The notes beneath the pieces were generated by a model. That model did not search any database. It saw only the letters and a program-made list of their open reading frames with translations, and had not been told where the DNA came from. DNA of 64,000 nt from an uncultured Candidatus Peregrinibacteria bacterium (GTDB taxonomy: Bacteria; Patescibacteriota; Gracilibacteria; Peribacterales; Peribacteraceae), in assembly GCA_903825315.1 (NCBI GenBank), contig CAIKAD010000005.1:218404-282403 (forward strand), in the 5' to 3' direction. The stretch's first letter is position 1. Each line of letters begins with the position of its first letter. The position numbers were made by a program, and so were the translations under genes. This document shows, in pieces, positions 24,289 through 33,607 of the stretch.

Positions 24289-27135
24289 ATGAAGCAGCGT
24301 ACAGCGCAGATTCTTTCGGCTGTGCTCTTCCTCTTCCTCTTCGTGTGGGGAGGGTACTCGTTTCTCGCGTACATCGGAGTGCCTGTGCACGGCATGGTGC
24401 TCCTGCGCGATACGGCACAATCCGCAGTGAGCGGCGCTTGTCCCGGCGATGGCCTGATTTGCCGCGGCATCCATAGCTTTGTCCCCTTTCTTTCCCATAC
24501 CATTGCACGCGCGGCACCGTTTATGTGGTATGCCGTTTTGTGCATCATCATCTATTTCCTCTTCGTGGGATGGCAGGGTGTGCGCACGGGGGAATTCAGC
24601 CTTCGCTTCCGCTGGCATATCTGGCAGGTCATCTTGCTCTTTGTTGGGTGCGTGTGGCTCCTCTTTACCACGCTGAGCCTGAGTTCCACCGACGGCACGC
24701 CAGCTTTGCAGATTGTGGAGCCCACGAAGCTGGCGTACGGGGACATTGGGGAAGGGCCGCTCCAGTCCCTGAAAGAGAATTTTGATGATCTCAACACCCG
24801 CGGATGCCTTACGTATCTCGGCGATTCCACCGAGGGCATCAAGGTGTACAGCATGAAGGGCACCTGCGTGCAGTTGTCCTTTGTTACCCGCGTCATCCCG
24901 CAGATTCTCTTTGTTCTCGCGCTGTTCTTTGAGCTGCTGGTGGTGGGGCGGTTCCTGCTCACACTCCTGCGCGTGCGTCCCCGCAGTGACCTGCAGGAAT
25001 TCGTGCTGAGCGCGGGGCTGGGCGGGGGCGCGTGGATTGCGACGCTCTGGTTCATTTCGGTCTTCGGCATCTTCACGTACGAGGTTGGTTGGGCGCTCGT
25101 TGTCTTTGTTCCCATCCTTCTCCTGCCGCACACCCGTCACTGGCTGCGGAAGGTCTTCCTCAACGCCTACGATCTCGATATGCCCTGGCAGAGCGCAGGG
25201 GTGCTGTTGTTCTGGCTTCTCGTGAGTTACTTTGCCCTCAATTTCCTCACGGTGGTCCGTCCCTTCCCCATCGGGTGGGATGACCTGGGCAGCTACCTCA
25301 ACCGGCCGCGCCTCCTCGTGAGCTACGGCCACTTCCTCTTCTCCATGGCGTCGTTCCAGTGGGAGTATCTCACATCCCTGGGGTATCTCCTCTTCGGGTA
25401 CGACAACACATTCGGCGCCACCGCCTCCATGCTCATTAACTGGTCGGCGGGCATTCTGGCCGTCCTTGCCATTATCACCATTGCGCGGACATTCCTGGGG
25501 AATGGCAAAGGCCTCATCGCTGCACTCCTCTTCTACACCCTGCCGCTCGTGGGGCATTTCTCGTTTGCGGACATGAAGGTGGACAACGCCGTGTTTGCCT
25601 TTGGGGCGCTGGCCATGTTCGCGGGATTCGCCGGGCTGTTCCCGGGGGCGGATGAGCATCAGGAGGGAGGCAAGGCAGCCGCGGCGCATGCCGTTGAGCC
25701 TGTGGCGAAGACCGGTTGGCGTGCTTTCCTCCCGCACCGCTGGGAGTGGCTCCTTCTCTCAGGCATCTTCGCGGGGCTCGCCCTCGGCTTTAAAATCACT
25801 GCGGCGATGGTCTTTCTTGCGCTCATCGCGGTGTTCCTGGGCACCGCTCATTGGGGCGCGTTCGTCGGTGGGATATTTTTGGGCATCTTCGTACTCTCGC
25901 GCCAGGGGTTGAATATCAATGCCGTCGCCAATCGGCTCGGCATTACCATTTCCCACTCCGTCTTCTCCGTTTCCGCTCTTCTCTTGGGGCTGGCGTGCCT
26001 GGGCGCGGTGTTCCTGTACAAGCGGAAAAATCTGACTGTTTCTTTAAGTGGACTCGCATTGTTTCTGGCGGGGACAGCCATTGTTGTCTTTCCCTGGATC
26101 GAGCATAACAACATTCTGCGTGGTCGCATCATCCCTCGCATGGAATTAGGTGCGGAGAACACCATCTCACCCACCATCGACTTTACGGGCGCCACCGGCC
26201 TGCCTCCCAGCAAGCATGTGCGCACGCTGCCCGCGGAACTCAAGCTGGATCGTAATAATCCCGCCTGCAAGGGAACCGGCGGCACAGAGGAGTTGGACCG
26301 CTACTGGGGATTCAGCAAGGGGTGGGGTCACTACCTTACGCTGCCGTGGCGTTCAGTGCTCAATCTTGATTCCGCGGGATACTACGTCACCACCATTCCG
26401 GCGCTTCTCCTCTTCCCTCTCCTCCTGCTTCTCCCGTACTTTTGGAGCAAGAAGGGACGGTGGCTGCGATGGATGTTTGTCGCGACGGCGTTTATCCTGG
26501 TGGAATGGATGTTCCTCGCCAACGGCATCCCATGGTACGGCATTGGAGTGTTCCTCGGGTTGGTGCTGGCACTGGAAGCCCTTGTTGTACGCGCGCCGGA
26601 TCCCTTTAACCGCGTGCTAGTTTCCCTTCTCATTGCGCTGTCCCTCTTCGTGGCGTATGCCAACCGCATCTGGCAGTTTGAGCAGCAGCGCAATCTCCTA
26701 GAATATCCTTTCGGCAAAGTGTCGGCGGACACGCTGCGTATCCGCACCATCCCCTATTACGACACCATCCGCAAATACGTGGTGGATCGCAATGCCAGCA
26801 TGCCGGAGCGGCCCTACCTCTACCGTGTGGGGACGTTCATCACCTACTTTATCCCCCGCAACCTGGAGATCATTGGCTTGACGGACCACCAGCTGGACCA
26901 ATTCAACTGTCTCAACCAGGAGCGCGACCACGAGCTTACGCTCAAGCGTCTCAAGGCGCTCGGTTTCAACAGTATCGTCTTCGATACCAATACGGCTACC
27001 ATCGAGAAGGACCCCAATGGGACGTTGCACAAGAAGGCACAGGAATTCGTGGATTTCCTCAACGATCCCAAGCTGGGGCTGCAGGTGGTGATCAGTGATC
27101 CGGGCCAGGGGGTGGCGTTCGTCTTGATTCCGTAA
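24289..27135 (+). CDS. Large multi-spanning membrane protein, GT-C glycosyltransferase-like
   Basis: 948 aa from the ATG at 24289 (a TTG start at 24226 would add a non-hydrophobic leader). Roughly 18-20 hydrophobic helices fill residues 10-800. A loop GWDDLGSYLNRPRLL (about 330-345) with adjacent Asp residues is in the position where GT-C enzymes of the PMT/ArnT/OST type hold catalytic acids. The C-terminal 130 residues (PYYDTIRKYVVDRNASMPER onward) are soluble and probably extracytoplasmic. Predicted to move sugars from polyprenyl-phosphate donors on the outer face. First gene of the surface-glycan region; the DPM1-like gene follows. Confidence 0.75.
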   Translation: MKQRTAQILSAVLFLFLFVWGGYSFLAYIGVPVHGMVLLRDTAQSAVSGACPGDGLICRGIHSFVPFLSHTIARAAPFMWYAVLCIIIYFLFVGWQGVRTGEFSLRFRWHIWQVILLFVGCVWLLFTTLSLSSTDGTPALQIVEPTKLAYGDIGEGPLQSLKENFDDLNTRGCLTYLGDSTEGIKVYSMKGTCVQLSFVTRVIPQILFVLALFFELLVVGRFLLTLLRVRPRSDLQEFVLSAGLGGGAWIATLWFISVFGIFTYEVGWALVVFVPILLLPHTRHWLRKVFLNAYDLDMPWQSAGVLLFWLLVSYFALNFLTVVRPFPIGWDDLGSYLNRPRLLVSYGHFLFSMASFQWEYLTSLGYLLFGYDNTFGATASMLINWSAGILAVLAIITIARTFLGNGKGLIAALLFYTLPLVGHFSFADMKVDNAVFAFGALAMFAGFAGLFPGADEHQEGGKAAAAHAVEPVAKTGWRAFLPHRWEWLLLSGIFAGLALGFKITAAMVFLALIAVFLGTAHWGAFVGGIFLGIFVLSRQGLNINAVANRLGITISHSVFSVSALLLGLACLGAVFLYKRKNLTVSLSGLALFLAGTAIVVFPWIEHNNILRGRIIPRMELGAENTISPTIDFTGATGLPPSKHVRTLPAELKLDRNNPACKGTGGTEELDRYWGFSKGWGHYLTLPWRSVLNLDSAGYYVTTIPALLLFPLLLLLPYFWSKKGRWLRWMFVATAFILVEWMFLANGIPWYGIGVFLGLVLALEALVVRAPDPFNRVLVSLLIALSLFVAYANRIWQFEQQRNLLEYPFGKVSADTLRIRTIPYYDTIRKYVVDRNASMPERPYLYRVGTFITYFIPRNLEIIGLTDHQLDQFNCLNQERDHELTLKRLKALGFNSIVFDTNTATIEKDPNGTLHKKAQEFVDFLNDPKLGLQVVISDPGQGVAFVLIP

Positions 27136-27171
27136 GTATCGGATCGGGTGGGAGTTGAAAGAGAATGGAGC

Positions 27172-27279
27172 AAGGAATCCGATGAAACCGAGGAAGCCGA
27201 GGGGGCATTCTTGGAGTCTTGGAGCATGTTTTTATCATTCCTCGGATTCTTCGGTTTCTTCGGCACCTTCGGTTTCCTT
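27172..27279. repeat. Palindromic element F2 between membrane GT and DPM1-like gene
   Basis: The left arm (27172-27205) AAGGAATCCGATGAAACCGA with nonamer units; the right arm (27236-27279) CCTCGGATTCTTCGGTTTCT plus TCGGCACCTTCGGTTTCC. Long imperfect hairpin, 46 bp before the next start codon. Confidence 0.7.
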
Positions 27280-27325
27280 TTTCGAGTCATTCCTAAGCGA
27301 AGAAAGCTCTGATACGCTTTGAGCG

Positions 27326-27991
27326 ATGATCATCGCCGTCATACCGGCTTTTAACGAAGGGAAGCGCGTGGCGCAGGTGGTGGCAGATGCGCGGAAGTTC
27401 GCTGACCGGGTTCTGGTGGTCGATGACGGATCCACGGATAATACGGGCGCGGTGTCGCAAGAGGCGGGGGCTACCGTCATCCGCCATGTGCAGAACGCGG
27501 GGCCGGGCGCAGCAACCATGACGGGTATTGAAGCTGCTCGGAGGATGGGGGCAACTGTCCTCATCACGTTGGACGCCGATGGCCAGCATGATCCGCGGGA
27601 CATTCCCCTTCTCCTCAAGCCGATCGAGGAAAACCGCGCGGACATCGTCTTTGCCAACCGGTTTGGTCGCCGCAATCGGATCCCGTTCATCCGCCGGCTC
27701 TTTAACGGCATCGGTAACGTCCTCACGCTCCTCGCGGCGGGTAAATGGGTGAGCGACAGCCAGTGCGGGTTCAAGGTGTTCGGATCCAAGTCGCTGGCGG
27801 AAGTGGATCTGCGCATGAATGGGTTCGAATTCTGCACGGAGATTGTGCGAGAGGCGGCGCAGCGGCGTTGGAGGATTGCCCAGGTCCCGTCCAAAGTGAT
27901 CTACTCCGAGTACACGATGGCCAAAGGACAGTCCTTCGCCAATGGCGTCAAAACAGCGCTCAAGATATTGCTGCGGTCCTTCCTCCGCTAA
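27326..27991 (+). CDS. DPM1-like family 2 glycosyltransferase
   Basis: 221 aa, GT-A fold. AVIPAFNEGKRVAQVV at the N-terminus, VVDDGSTDNTG (about 30-40) and the metal-binding DADGQHDP (about 88-95). Length and wording fit polyprenyl-phosphate mannosyl/glucosyl synthases that charge the lipid carrier with one sugar. Lacks C-terminal membrane helices; the DUF2304 protein directly downstream probably supplies the membrane anchor, a common pairing. Confidence 0.9.
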   Translation: MIIAVIPAFNEGKRVAQVVADARKFADRVLVVDDGSTDNTGAVSQEAGATVIRHVQNAGPGAATMTGIEAARRMGATVLITLDADGQHDPRDIPLLLKPIEENRADIVFANRFGRRNRIPFIRRLFNGIGNVLTLLAAGKWVSDSQCGFKVFGSKSLAEVDLRMNGFEFCTEIVREAAQRRWRIAQVPSKVIYSEYTMAKGQSFANGVKTALKILLRSFLR

Positions 27992-28000
27992 CATAGTCCC

Positions 28001-28354
28001 ATGCGCCTCACCCCCTACCAGATTGTTACTCCTCTCGTTGCCCTCCTCGCTGTGGTCTATGCGTGGAACCTGGTTCTGCGGCGCAAGAAATCCGTCCTCG
28101 AGGCCATTCTCTGGACGCTCTTCTGGGGAGCGCTGGCGCTGGTGGCTCTGCGCCCCACCATCGTTTCGTACCTCTCCGCGCTCACGGGTATCGAGAATCA
28201 GGAGAGCGCTGCCATCGTCACCTTCGTGGGAATCCTCTTCTTCCTCGTCTTCTACCTCATCATCCGCGTGGAGGAGCTGGAGCAGCGCCAGGCAAAGCTT
28301 ATCCGTCATCTTGCGTTGCGGGAGGCGGGATTGGAGAAGGAGAAGAGAGATTGA
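28001..28354 (+). CDS. DUF2304 membrane protein, partner of the DPM1-like enzyme
   Basis: 117 aa with three hydrophobic helices (YQIVTPLVALLAVVYAWNLV, ILWTLFWGALALVALRPTIV and AAIVTFVGILFFLVFYLIIR) and a charged C-terminal coiled tail (VEELEQRQAKLIRHLALREA). This is the DUF2304 layout; such genes usually follow polyprenyl-phosphate glycosyltransferases. Begins 9 bp after the preceding stop, so co-translated. Likely tethers or assists the GT at the membrane. Confidence 0.85.
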   Translation: MRLTPYQIVTPLVALLAVVYAWNLVLRRKKSVLEAILWTLFWGALALVALRPTIVSYLSALTGIENQESAAIVTFVGILFFLVFYLIIRVEELEQRQAKLIRHLALREAGLEKEKRD

Positions 28355-28447
28355 AGAATAGGGCAGTAAATGCCCACTTTCTGCTCTCTTGTATGGAGGC
28401 GAATTCTGTGGAATAAATAACACTTGTTTACCCCTTTCCCATTTTGT

Positions 28448-29119
28448 ATGAGTACACATGATTTGATGCAAGGATTGGAGAGCATGCTTCAGGGGCGCGA
28501 GGATGCTGCTGTGGCGGAAGCGGAAGCAATGGCTGATAAGGTTCGCGCAGAACAACAAGCGAGAGCGGCGCTTGAACGTGGCAGAGCCGCTTTTCTCGCG
28601 GGTCTCATTGAAGGGGGCAATGCCAGGCTTACAGAGATGCTGAACCCCTCGTTCTTGAATGTTGCTTCCTCGCAAGAAGCATTTGCAGCACAAGTGCGGG
28701 CCTTGGGAGTGTTGGAGCAGGAGGCTTTTCATGAAGACTACGTTCCGGGACTTATGCATTTTGATCCATTGCCTCGTACTGACCGCACGAGTGCACGGCA
28801 GGAGCGGAAGATTCTCTCGTATGCCGAATGGTCAACCGATACACCCGTGAACGTCGGCAGAACTCATCAGTATTTCGGCGGGTTGCTTGGCACAACTCCC
28901 CGCAGCCACACTTCCTTTTCCACGAAGCACATAGTTGTTCCAACGGAAGAAGGCCTGCGCGTGGTGGATCAGTATCGCGCATCCGTCAATCTACCATCGG
29001 TGCAAGAGCAGAAGGAGAGAAATGCTGAGGCTTCGCGTCGTGCGCACGAAGAATCCGCGGGCATTCTCTCGCGGTTGATGATAAAGTCGTACGGCGAGCG
29101 GATTCGCAGACAGCAGTAG
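28448..29119 (+). CDS. Hypothetical protein
   Basis: 223 aa from the ATG at 28448, not recognised. N-terminal 60 residues are Ala/Glu-rich helix (EDAAVAEAEAMADKVRAEQQ), a middle part has short hydrophobic patches, and the C-terminal 60 residues are again helical and basic (RRAHEESAGILSRLMIKSYG). No signal peptide, no membrane span, no Cys. Lies between the DPM1/DUF2304 pair and a GT4 gene, transcribed in the same direction. Cytosolic; role in the glycan pathway is only suggested by position. Confidence 0.65.
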   Translation: MSTHDLMQGLESMLQGREDAAVAEAEAMADKVRAEQQARAALERGRAAFLAGLIEGGNARLTEMLNPSFLNVASSQEAFAAQVRALGVLEQEAFHEDYVPGLMHFDPLPRTDRTSARQERKILSYAEWSTDTPVNVGRTHQYFGGLLGTTPRSHTSFSTKHIVVPTEEGLRVVDQYRASVNLPSVQEQKERNAEASRRAHEESAGILSRLMIKSYGERIRRQQ

Positions 29120-29145
29120 AGGGCAAATTGTTTTACTCTACAGAC

Positions 29146-30291
29146 GTGAAGACCATCCTCCTCATCTCACCGTACTGGAAGGAGCCCCATCGCTGGATGG
29201 TGAGCTCTGTGAAACTCGCTGACCTCTGGCAGCGGTTGGGGTATCGGGTCGTGATGGTGTGTATGGGATCACCTCCATCCTCCGATCCTTCTTCCTCTGG
29301 TCGGACGAACCGGGAGGTAGTTTCTGACACTCTCGTCATCTATCGAAAGAAGGATATCTTCTTCAAAGATCCATGGAATTATGGAATCGCGCTTGGCTTC
29401 TCCGGATTCGTGATGAGAGTGGCGAAGGAGGAGAAGCCAGATCTCATCGTCATCAACAAGCTCCTCTTTTGGACATCGCTCGTGGGAATCCGTCTCCGGC
29501 TCGCCGGTCGCAGGTTCATTCTCCTTACCGATGCGTTGGTAGGAATGACGTGGTGGCCGCGCGGATGGCTGCCCAAGGTGGGCGCGTTCCTCTATGCATG
29601 GACGCTGGGGTGGCTCATCCTCTGTCTTGCCGAACGTGTGGTGACGTTTCATCCGCAGCCGGCGAACCTCTTGCGAAGATTGATGATTTCACGGAAGACG
29701 CAGGTCATTCCAACGGGAATTGATCCAGCTCCCTACGGTCGCCGGAATGATCAAGCTTCAATTCACAATGATCAAAACGTCACGCTAACGTATGTGGGAC
29801 GACTGGAGTCCATCAAAGGCGTGGAGGATTTTCTTGCCACCGCAGCTTCCGTAAAGCTGGATGCTCCCTCGCTGCGCATCCAGGTGGTCGGTTGGTATGC
29901 TGACGGTCATCCGCTGGTGACGCGGTATGCGGACCGCGCGGATTTTACGGGGCTCCGTGATGATATTCCCACGATCCTCTCCCAAACGGACATCTTCGTG
30001 TTGCCGAGTTACAGCGAGGGGCTTTCCAATGCGCTCATGGAGGCGATGGCGTCTGGCTGTGCGTGTATTGCGAGCGAGGTAGGCGGCAACTGCTTCCTCA
30101 TCCAGAACGGAGTGTCGGGCCTCCTCTTCCCCGCCGGAGACCGCGAAGCACTGGCGGCGCACATCCGGCGTCTGCTCAGCGATCCCGCCAAGCGCAAGGC
30201 GATGGGCGAGGCGGCGCGCAGGCGCATCGACGAGACGTTCAGTTGGAGTGTTGTGGGGGAACAGTATCGAGAGCTTTTTCAAACAGCATGA
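29146..30291 (+). CDS. Glycosyltransferase family 4 protein
   Basis: About 381 aa if GTG at 29146 starts it (KTILLISPYWKEPHRWMVSS is a typical opening); TTG at 29128 is the alternative. GT-B fold with donor-domain start LTYVGRLESIKGVEDFLATA and nucleotide-sugar site SYSEGLSNALMEAMASGCAC (Glu and Glu eight residues apart). No signal peptide. Its last 53 bp overlap the 3' end of the convergent unknown gene, so the two stop codons lie inside each other's coding sequence. Confidence 0.88.
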   Translation: MKTILLISPYWKEPHRWMVSSVKLADLWQRLGYRVVMVCMGSPPSSDPSSSGRTNREVVSDTLVIYRKKDIFFKDPWNYGIALGFSGFVMRVAKEEKPDLIVINKLLFWTSLVGIRLRLAGRRFILLTDALVGMTWWPRGWLPKVGAFLYAWTLGWLILCLAERVVTFHPQPANLLRRLMISRKTQVIPTGIDPAPYGRRNDQASIHNDQNVTLTYVGRLESIKGVEDFLATAASVKLDAPSLRIQVVGWYADGHPLVTRYADRADFTGLRDDIPTILSQTDIFVLPSYSEGLSNALMEAMASGCACIASEVGGNCFLIQNGVSGLLFPAGDREALAAHIRRLLSDPAKRKAMGEAARRRIDETFSWSVVGEQYRELFQTA

Positions 30292-31606
30292 GTTGTTTGT
30301 AGAGTGGAGGAACGTGTTCTACTGGCGCAGACAGATTTGTTTTGTCTCGCCGGAAGATTTTAAGCAATTCGGGATCTTCGGGCTGATACCCTTCGAGGGG
30401 GTATGCGGCAATGTCGCCCAGTCGCTCGACGTATCCACGCGTCCCGTCGATGACGAAGCGTACCGGCAATGCGAGGTTCCCATCGTTCAGAAGTTTGCGC
30501 ACTTCCTCTTTTTGCAGGAGCGAGGGGTAAGGCACAACGAATGTGGCTGCAGGGGAGAACAGTTGCATGGCATTGAAGTGCCTGACAGATGCCTTCAATA
30601 GATGGAAATCGATGTCGAAATCGCTGCCCATGCAGTGGACCTTCCTGTAAGGAAGCTGTGCCCCGAGGAGTACTTCCCGGTAATGAAAATCGAAGGCAGC
30701 GTCTACAGGTACTTTGTTCGTAGGGAGGTTGCGCAAAGAAAAGCAACGCAAGCGGCATTCTTCGCCGTTTTCGGGGGTCTTCCCCCGTACGAAATCTGCC
30801 GGTATGGCGCCGTCGGGAACACGGGAAATGGAAAAGGAGGGAGGATCGAACTTGCGCGTGTAGAGTGCCTGGAGGATGTAGTCACGCGCCTCTTCCTGCA
30901 TCGACTGAATCTCGAGAAGAAGACAATGATCTGGGCCCAGGAGCGAGCGTACTCCTTCGTATGTTTCCACAAGGCGTTGTATGCATGATGCGGTGAGATC
31001 CTTTTCCGCGTTCCGTTCCGCGAAGTGTCGTACCGATGCCCTGTCTACAACGGCATACCCATGCGTGTTCTCTCCACGGGAAAGCAAGTGATAACGGCCT
31101 TCTATCGCTGAATCGGCAACCATTTGTCTGTTGATCCCCGGCACATATTCCCAGTAAGAATAACTGGTTTCCTCGTCAAACTCCGAGGGATCAATGTTCT
31201 GCATACGGGAGAAGTCACTGCAGCTGGTCTTGCTCGTTCCGCGCATAAGGGTCTCGATGAATTGCTGACGTAGGATCCGCGCCTGTTCCGAGATAAGAAT
31301 GTGAGGCAGCCATTGATTATGGAACTTATCACACCTCATCCGGATTAATTCCTCTGAGAGATATTGTTCCATAGCTTTCCCGTTGGGCTTATCAACCACG
31401 ATAGAATCGCGCACGCCCGAAATCCCATCAAGATCCTGCGGATGTTCGCTGCGGATGATAAAGGGTAACTTGCTCCTGCGCGCTTCGTCCAAATTCTCAA
31501 AGATGCGGGGGACGTCAAAACCGTGTGTCGCCAGATAGGCACAAACTTCCCGCTTGGGTTGATGCGGTCGGTGTTGAAGAAAATATCCTGGCTCCTGTTC
31601 GGTCAT
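30239..31606 (-). CDS. Hypothetical protein, possible ATP-grasp-like
   Basis: 455 aa from the ATG at 31606 (MTEQEPGYFLQHRPHQP). Not firmly recognised. LPFIIRSEHPQDLDGISGVR near residue 50-70 resembles the VRSS-x-x-ED-x-x-G-x-S-x-AG stretch of PEP-synthase-type ATP-grasp domains, and LLEIQSMQEEARDYILQALY and GEECRLRCFSLRNL could be later strands, but the classic metal-binding motif is not evident. No signal peptide or membrane helix. Ends inside the 3' end of the convergent GT4 gene. Surrounded by glycan genes; function unknown. Confidence 0.7.
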   Translation of the reverse strand: MTEQEPGYFLQHRPHQPKREVCAYLATHGFDVPRIFENLDEARRSKLPFIIRSEHPQDLDGISGVRDSIVVDKPNGKAMEQYLSEELIRMRCDKFHNQWLPHILISEQARILRQQFIETLMRGTSKTSCSDFSRMQNIDPSEFDEETSYSYWEYVPGINRQMVADSAIEGRYHLLSRGENTHGYAVVDRASVRHFAERNAEKDLTASCIQRLVETYEGVRSLLGPDHCLLLEIQSMQEEARDYILQALYTRKFDPPSFSISRVPDGAIPADFVRGKTPENGEECRLRCFSLRNLPTNKVPVDAAFDFHYREVLLGAQLPYRKVHCMGSDFDIDFHLLKASVRHFNAMQLFSPAATFVVPYPSLLQKEEVRKLLNDGNLALPVRFVIDGTRGYVERLGDIAAYPLEGYQPEDPELLKIFRRDKTNLSAPVEHVPPLYKQLMLFEKALDTVPPQHSN

Positions 31607-31686
31607 GAAATGATTATCCAAAAGTATGTACAACATGTCAATGGCGCACGCATGCACAGAATCAAGGCAACCTGCATACTCTCCCC

Positions 31687-32811
31687 GTGCAGCGCATTGT
31701 CATACTCTCGGCCTTCGCCACGCCGTTCCGCAGCGGTGCCGAGGCGTGTGCAGAAGAAGTGCCGCGCGCGCTCAGGGATCAGTTCGACTTTACGATTGTG
31801 ACTGCGAAGTTGCGTCGCAGCCTTTCCCGTCACGACCAATTGAATGGTGTCACGGTTATCCGTGTGGGGTTTGGTTATAAGTGGGATAAGTGGTTGTTCC
31901 CGTTCCTCGCGCCGTTCGTCGTCCGCAAACTTCGGCCGCAGATCGTCCATGCCGTCCTGGAGTCCTACGCAGGATTGGCGCTGGTATTCTGCAGGTTCTT
32001 CTGCCCCAAGGCGAAGCGCATGCTAACCCAGCAGAGCACGAACACATCGTTCCTGCTTTCGCTGATGTACCGTTTCGCCCATGCGGTGACAGCCATCAGC
32101 AAGACGCTCGTTGAACGATCACGATCGTACGGACGCAATGACGTCACACTGATTCCGAACGGTGTTCCGTACGCTATCACCCGTGAAGCATGCGCGAGGG
32201 TGCCGAAAGTTCCGGGTCGCATTCTTTTTGCGGGGCGGCTGGAGCCGATGAAGGGGGTGGATACGTTATTACGGGCGTTGCATTTGCTTTCGTCAGCGCC
32301 CCCATTACCCTCTCCCCCAACCACTGTGCCTCCCATGCCCTCCCCCGGGGGGGGAGGGGGCCCACCCCTCGACGTTCATATAGTTGGAGGAGGTAGCCTG
32401 CGCCGTGTTCTGGAGATGCAGTCACAGTCCTTCCTGCCGGAGGGAACGTTCCGCGGGTTCATCCCCTTCCCCGACATCCACGAAGAGTACGCGCAGGCGG
32501 AGATATTCGTCGGCCTCTCACGGAGTGAGGCGCTCGGCAACGTCTTCCTGGAGGCGCAGGCGGCAGGATGTGCCGTGGTGGCGACAAACGTGGGCGGTAT
32601 TCCCGATGTGGTGCAGGATGGTGTTACGGGCCTTCTTGTTGCACCGGATAATCCTCAGGCTGCCGCCGATGCCATCAGCCGCGTGATGCATGATCCGGCA
32701 CTGCGTCAGACACTTGCTGCAGCAGGCATCGAAAATGCCCGCAAGTACGATTGGGGAGAGATTGCGCGGCGGTATGCTGCGGTTTATGTATCGTTGCTGC
32801 AGGTACAGTAG
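31687..32811 (+). CDS. Glycosyltransferase family 4 protein with Pro/Gly insertion
   Basis: 374 aa with a GTG start. GT-B fold: N-terminal VILSAFATPFRSGAEACAEE, donor domain RILFAGRLEPMKGVDTLLRA, sugar-nucleotide site SEALGNVFLEAQAAGCAVVA followed by TNVGGIPDVV. Between the first donor-domain helix and the next strand (DVHIVGGG) an extra Pro/Ser/Gly segment of about 25 residues (PLPSPPTTVPPMPSPGGGGG) is encoded by a GC-rich palindrome at 32338-32360. Cytosolic. Confidence 0.9.
   Translation: MQRIVILSAFATPFRSGAEACAEEVPRALRDQFDFTIVTAKLRRSLSRHDQLNGVTVIRVGFGYKWDKWLFPFLAPFVVRKLRPQIVHAVLESYAGLALVFCRFFCPKAKRMLTQQSTNTSFLLSLMYRFAHAVTAISKTLVERSRSYGRNDVTLIPNGVPYAITREACARVPKVPGRILFAGRLEPMKGVDTLLRALHLLSSAPPLPSPPTTVPPMPSPGGGGGPPLDVHIVGGGSLRRVLEMQSQSFLPEGTFRGFIPFPDIHEEYAQAEIFVGLSRSEALGNVFLEAQAAGCAVVATNVGGIPDVVQDGVTGLLVAPDNPQAAADAISRVMHDPALRQTLAAAGIENARKYDWGEIARRYAAVYVSLLQVQ
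32338..32360. repeat. GC-rich palindrome in frame within a GT4 gene
   Basis: CCCTCCCCC (32338-32346) pairs with GGGGGAGGG just after it. It encodes MPSPGGGGG in the middle of a conserved donor-binding domain where relatives normally have a short turn. Confidence 0.5.
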
Positions 32812-32819
32812 GAACGTTC

Positions 32820-33572
32820 CTACAGCGTGGCCCTATTCCGTACCATCTCTGCCGCCCGGAACAAACTCTCAAACGTCCCCGCATCGATCCATTCCTTTTG
32901 GAGGACAGTGGCGCAGAGATTCTGCCGGTGCAGGTATTCCCTGCTTACATCGGTGATCTCCAGTTCGCCACGTGCGGAGGGCTTCATGGTCCGGATAATC
33001 TCAAAGCAGTTTTTGTCGTACAGATAGCAGCCCGTGACGGCAAGGTTGGACTTAGGATTCTTGGGTTTCTCTTCGATGCCCGTCACACGGAAGGAGCCGT
33101 CGAGCTTGCCATCGATCTCCGCAACGCCGAAGCGCTCGGGGTCCGGAACTTCCTTGAGGAATACATGTCCTCCCCTTCGGCTTCGCTCAGGGCCTTCGGC
33201 TTTCTCGAAGGATGTGATGGCTGGCGTGATGTCATCGAAAAAAATATTGTCACCCAGGATGGCGCACACGTTGTCCCCTGCCGCAAATTCCTCCGCAAGG
33301 CCGAGTGCCTGTGCGATGCCTCCGGCTTTCTCCTGCACCTTGAAGGCGAATGTGCAGCCGAAGCGGGAACCCGATCCCAGGTAGTTGGCGATCTGGTCCA
33401 CGTGCTCTGTTCCCGTGACGACTGCAATATCCTTAATGCCCGCCTTGAGCATCACATCGAGCGGATAGTGGATGAGGGGCCGGTCGTAGACGGGGAGGAG
33501 GCTCTTGTTGGTAACGTCCGTGAGGGGACGCAGCCGGGAACCGGTGCCGCCGCAGATGAGAACACCTTTCAT
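32820..33572 (-). CDS. RmlA-family sugar-1-phosphate nucleotidyltransferase
   Basis: 250 aa. Makes an NDP-sugar from a sugar-1-phosphate, most likely dTDP-glucose as in glucose-1-phosphate thymidylyltransferase. KGVLICGGTGSRLRPLT is the signature, LLPVYDRPLIHYPLDVM follows, and ILGDNIFFDD (105-114) is the metal-binding site. Residues about 122-135 (FEKAEGPERSRRGG) are an extra, palindrome-derived segment. Shorter than classic RmlA (about 290), matching the short RmlA/RfbA branch. Convergent with the GT4 gene and divergent from the rmlB homologue, which uses its product. Confidence 0.9.
   Translation of the reverse strand: MKGVLICGGTGSRLRPLTDVTNKSLLPVYDRPLIHYPLDVMLKAGIKDIAVVTGTEHVDQIANYLGSGSRFGCTFAFKVQEKAGGIAQALGLAEEFAAGDNVCAILGDNIFFDDITPAITSFEKAEGPERSRRGGHVFLKEVPDPERFGVAEIDGKLDGSFRVTGIEEKPKNPKSNLAVTGCYLYDKNCFEIIRTMKPSARGELEITDVSREYLHRQNLCATVLQKEWIDAGTFESLFRAAEMVRNRATL
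33172..33211. repeat. Palindromic element in frame inside the rmlA homologue
   Basis: CCCCTTCGGCTTCGCTCAGG then GCCTTCGGCTTTCTCGAAGG. It encodes EKAEGPERSRRGG on the minus strand. Same type as 10269 and 1740. Confidence 0.65.
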
Positions 33573-33607
33573 AGACGGGGCGATAGTACACTTTTTGTTG
33601 CTTTGGG

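Noticed and set aside
24271..25737. 488-codon minus-strand open frame
   Set aside because: Mirror of the multi-spanning membrane gene; the product is a charged low-complexity stretch typical of antisense of hydrophobic codons.
27293..28759. 488-codon minus-strand open frame across three genes
   Set aside because: Crosses the DPM1-like, DUF2304 and hypothetical genes on the other strand and has no domain.
29745..29785. Two AATGATCAA units in the GT4 at 29146 as another inserted element
   Set aside because: Only two units in one orientation and no palindrome; the encoded loop is short and could be ordinary sequence.
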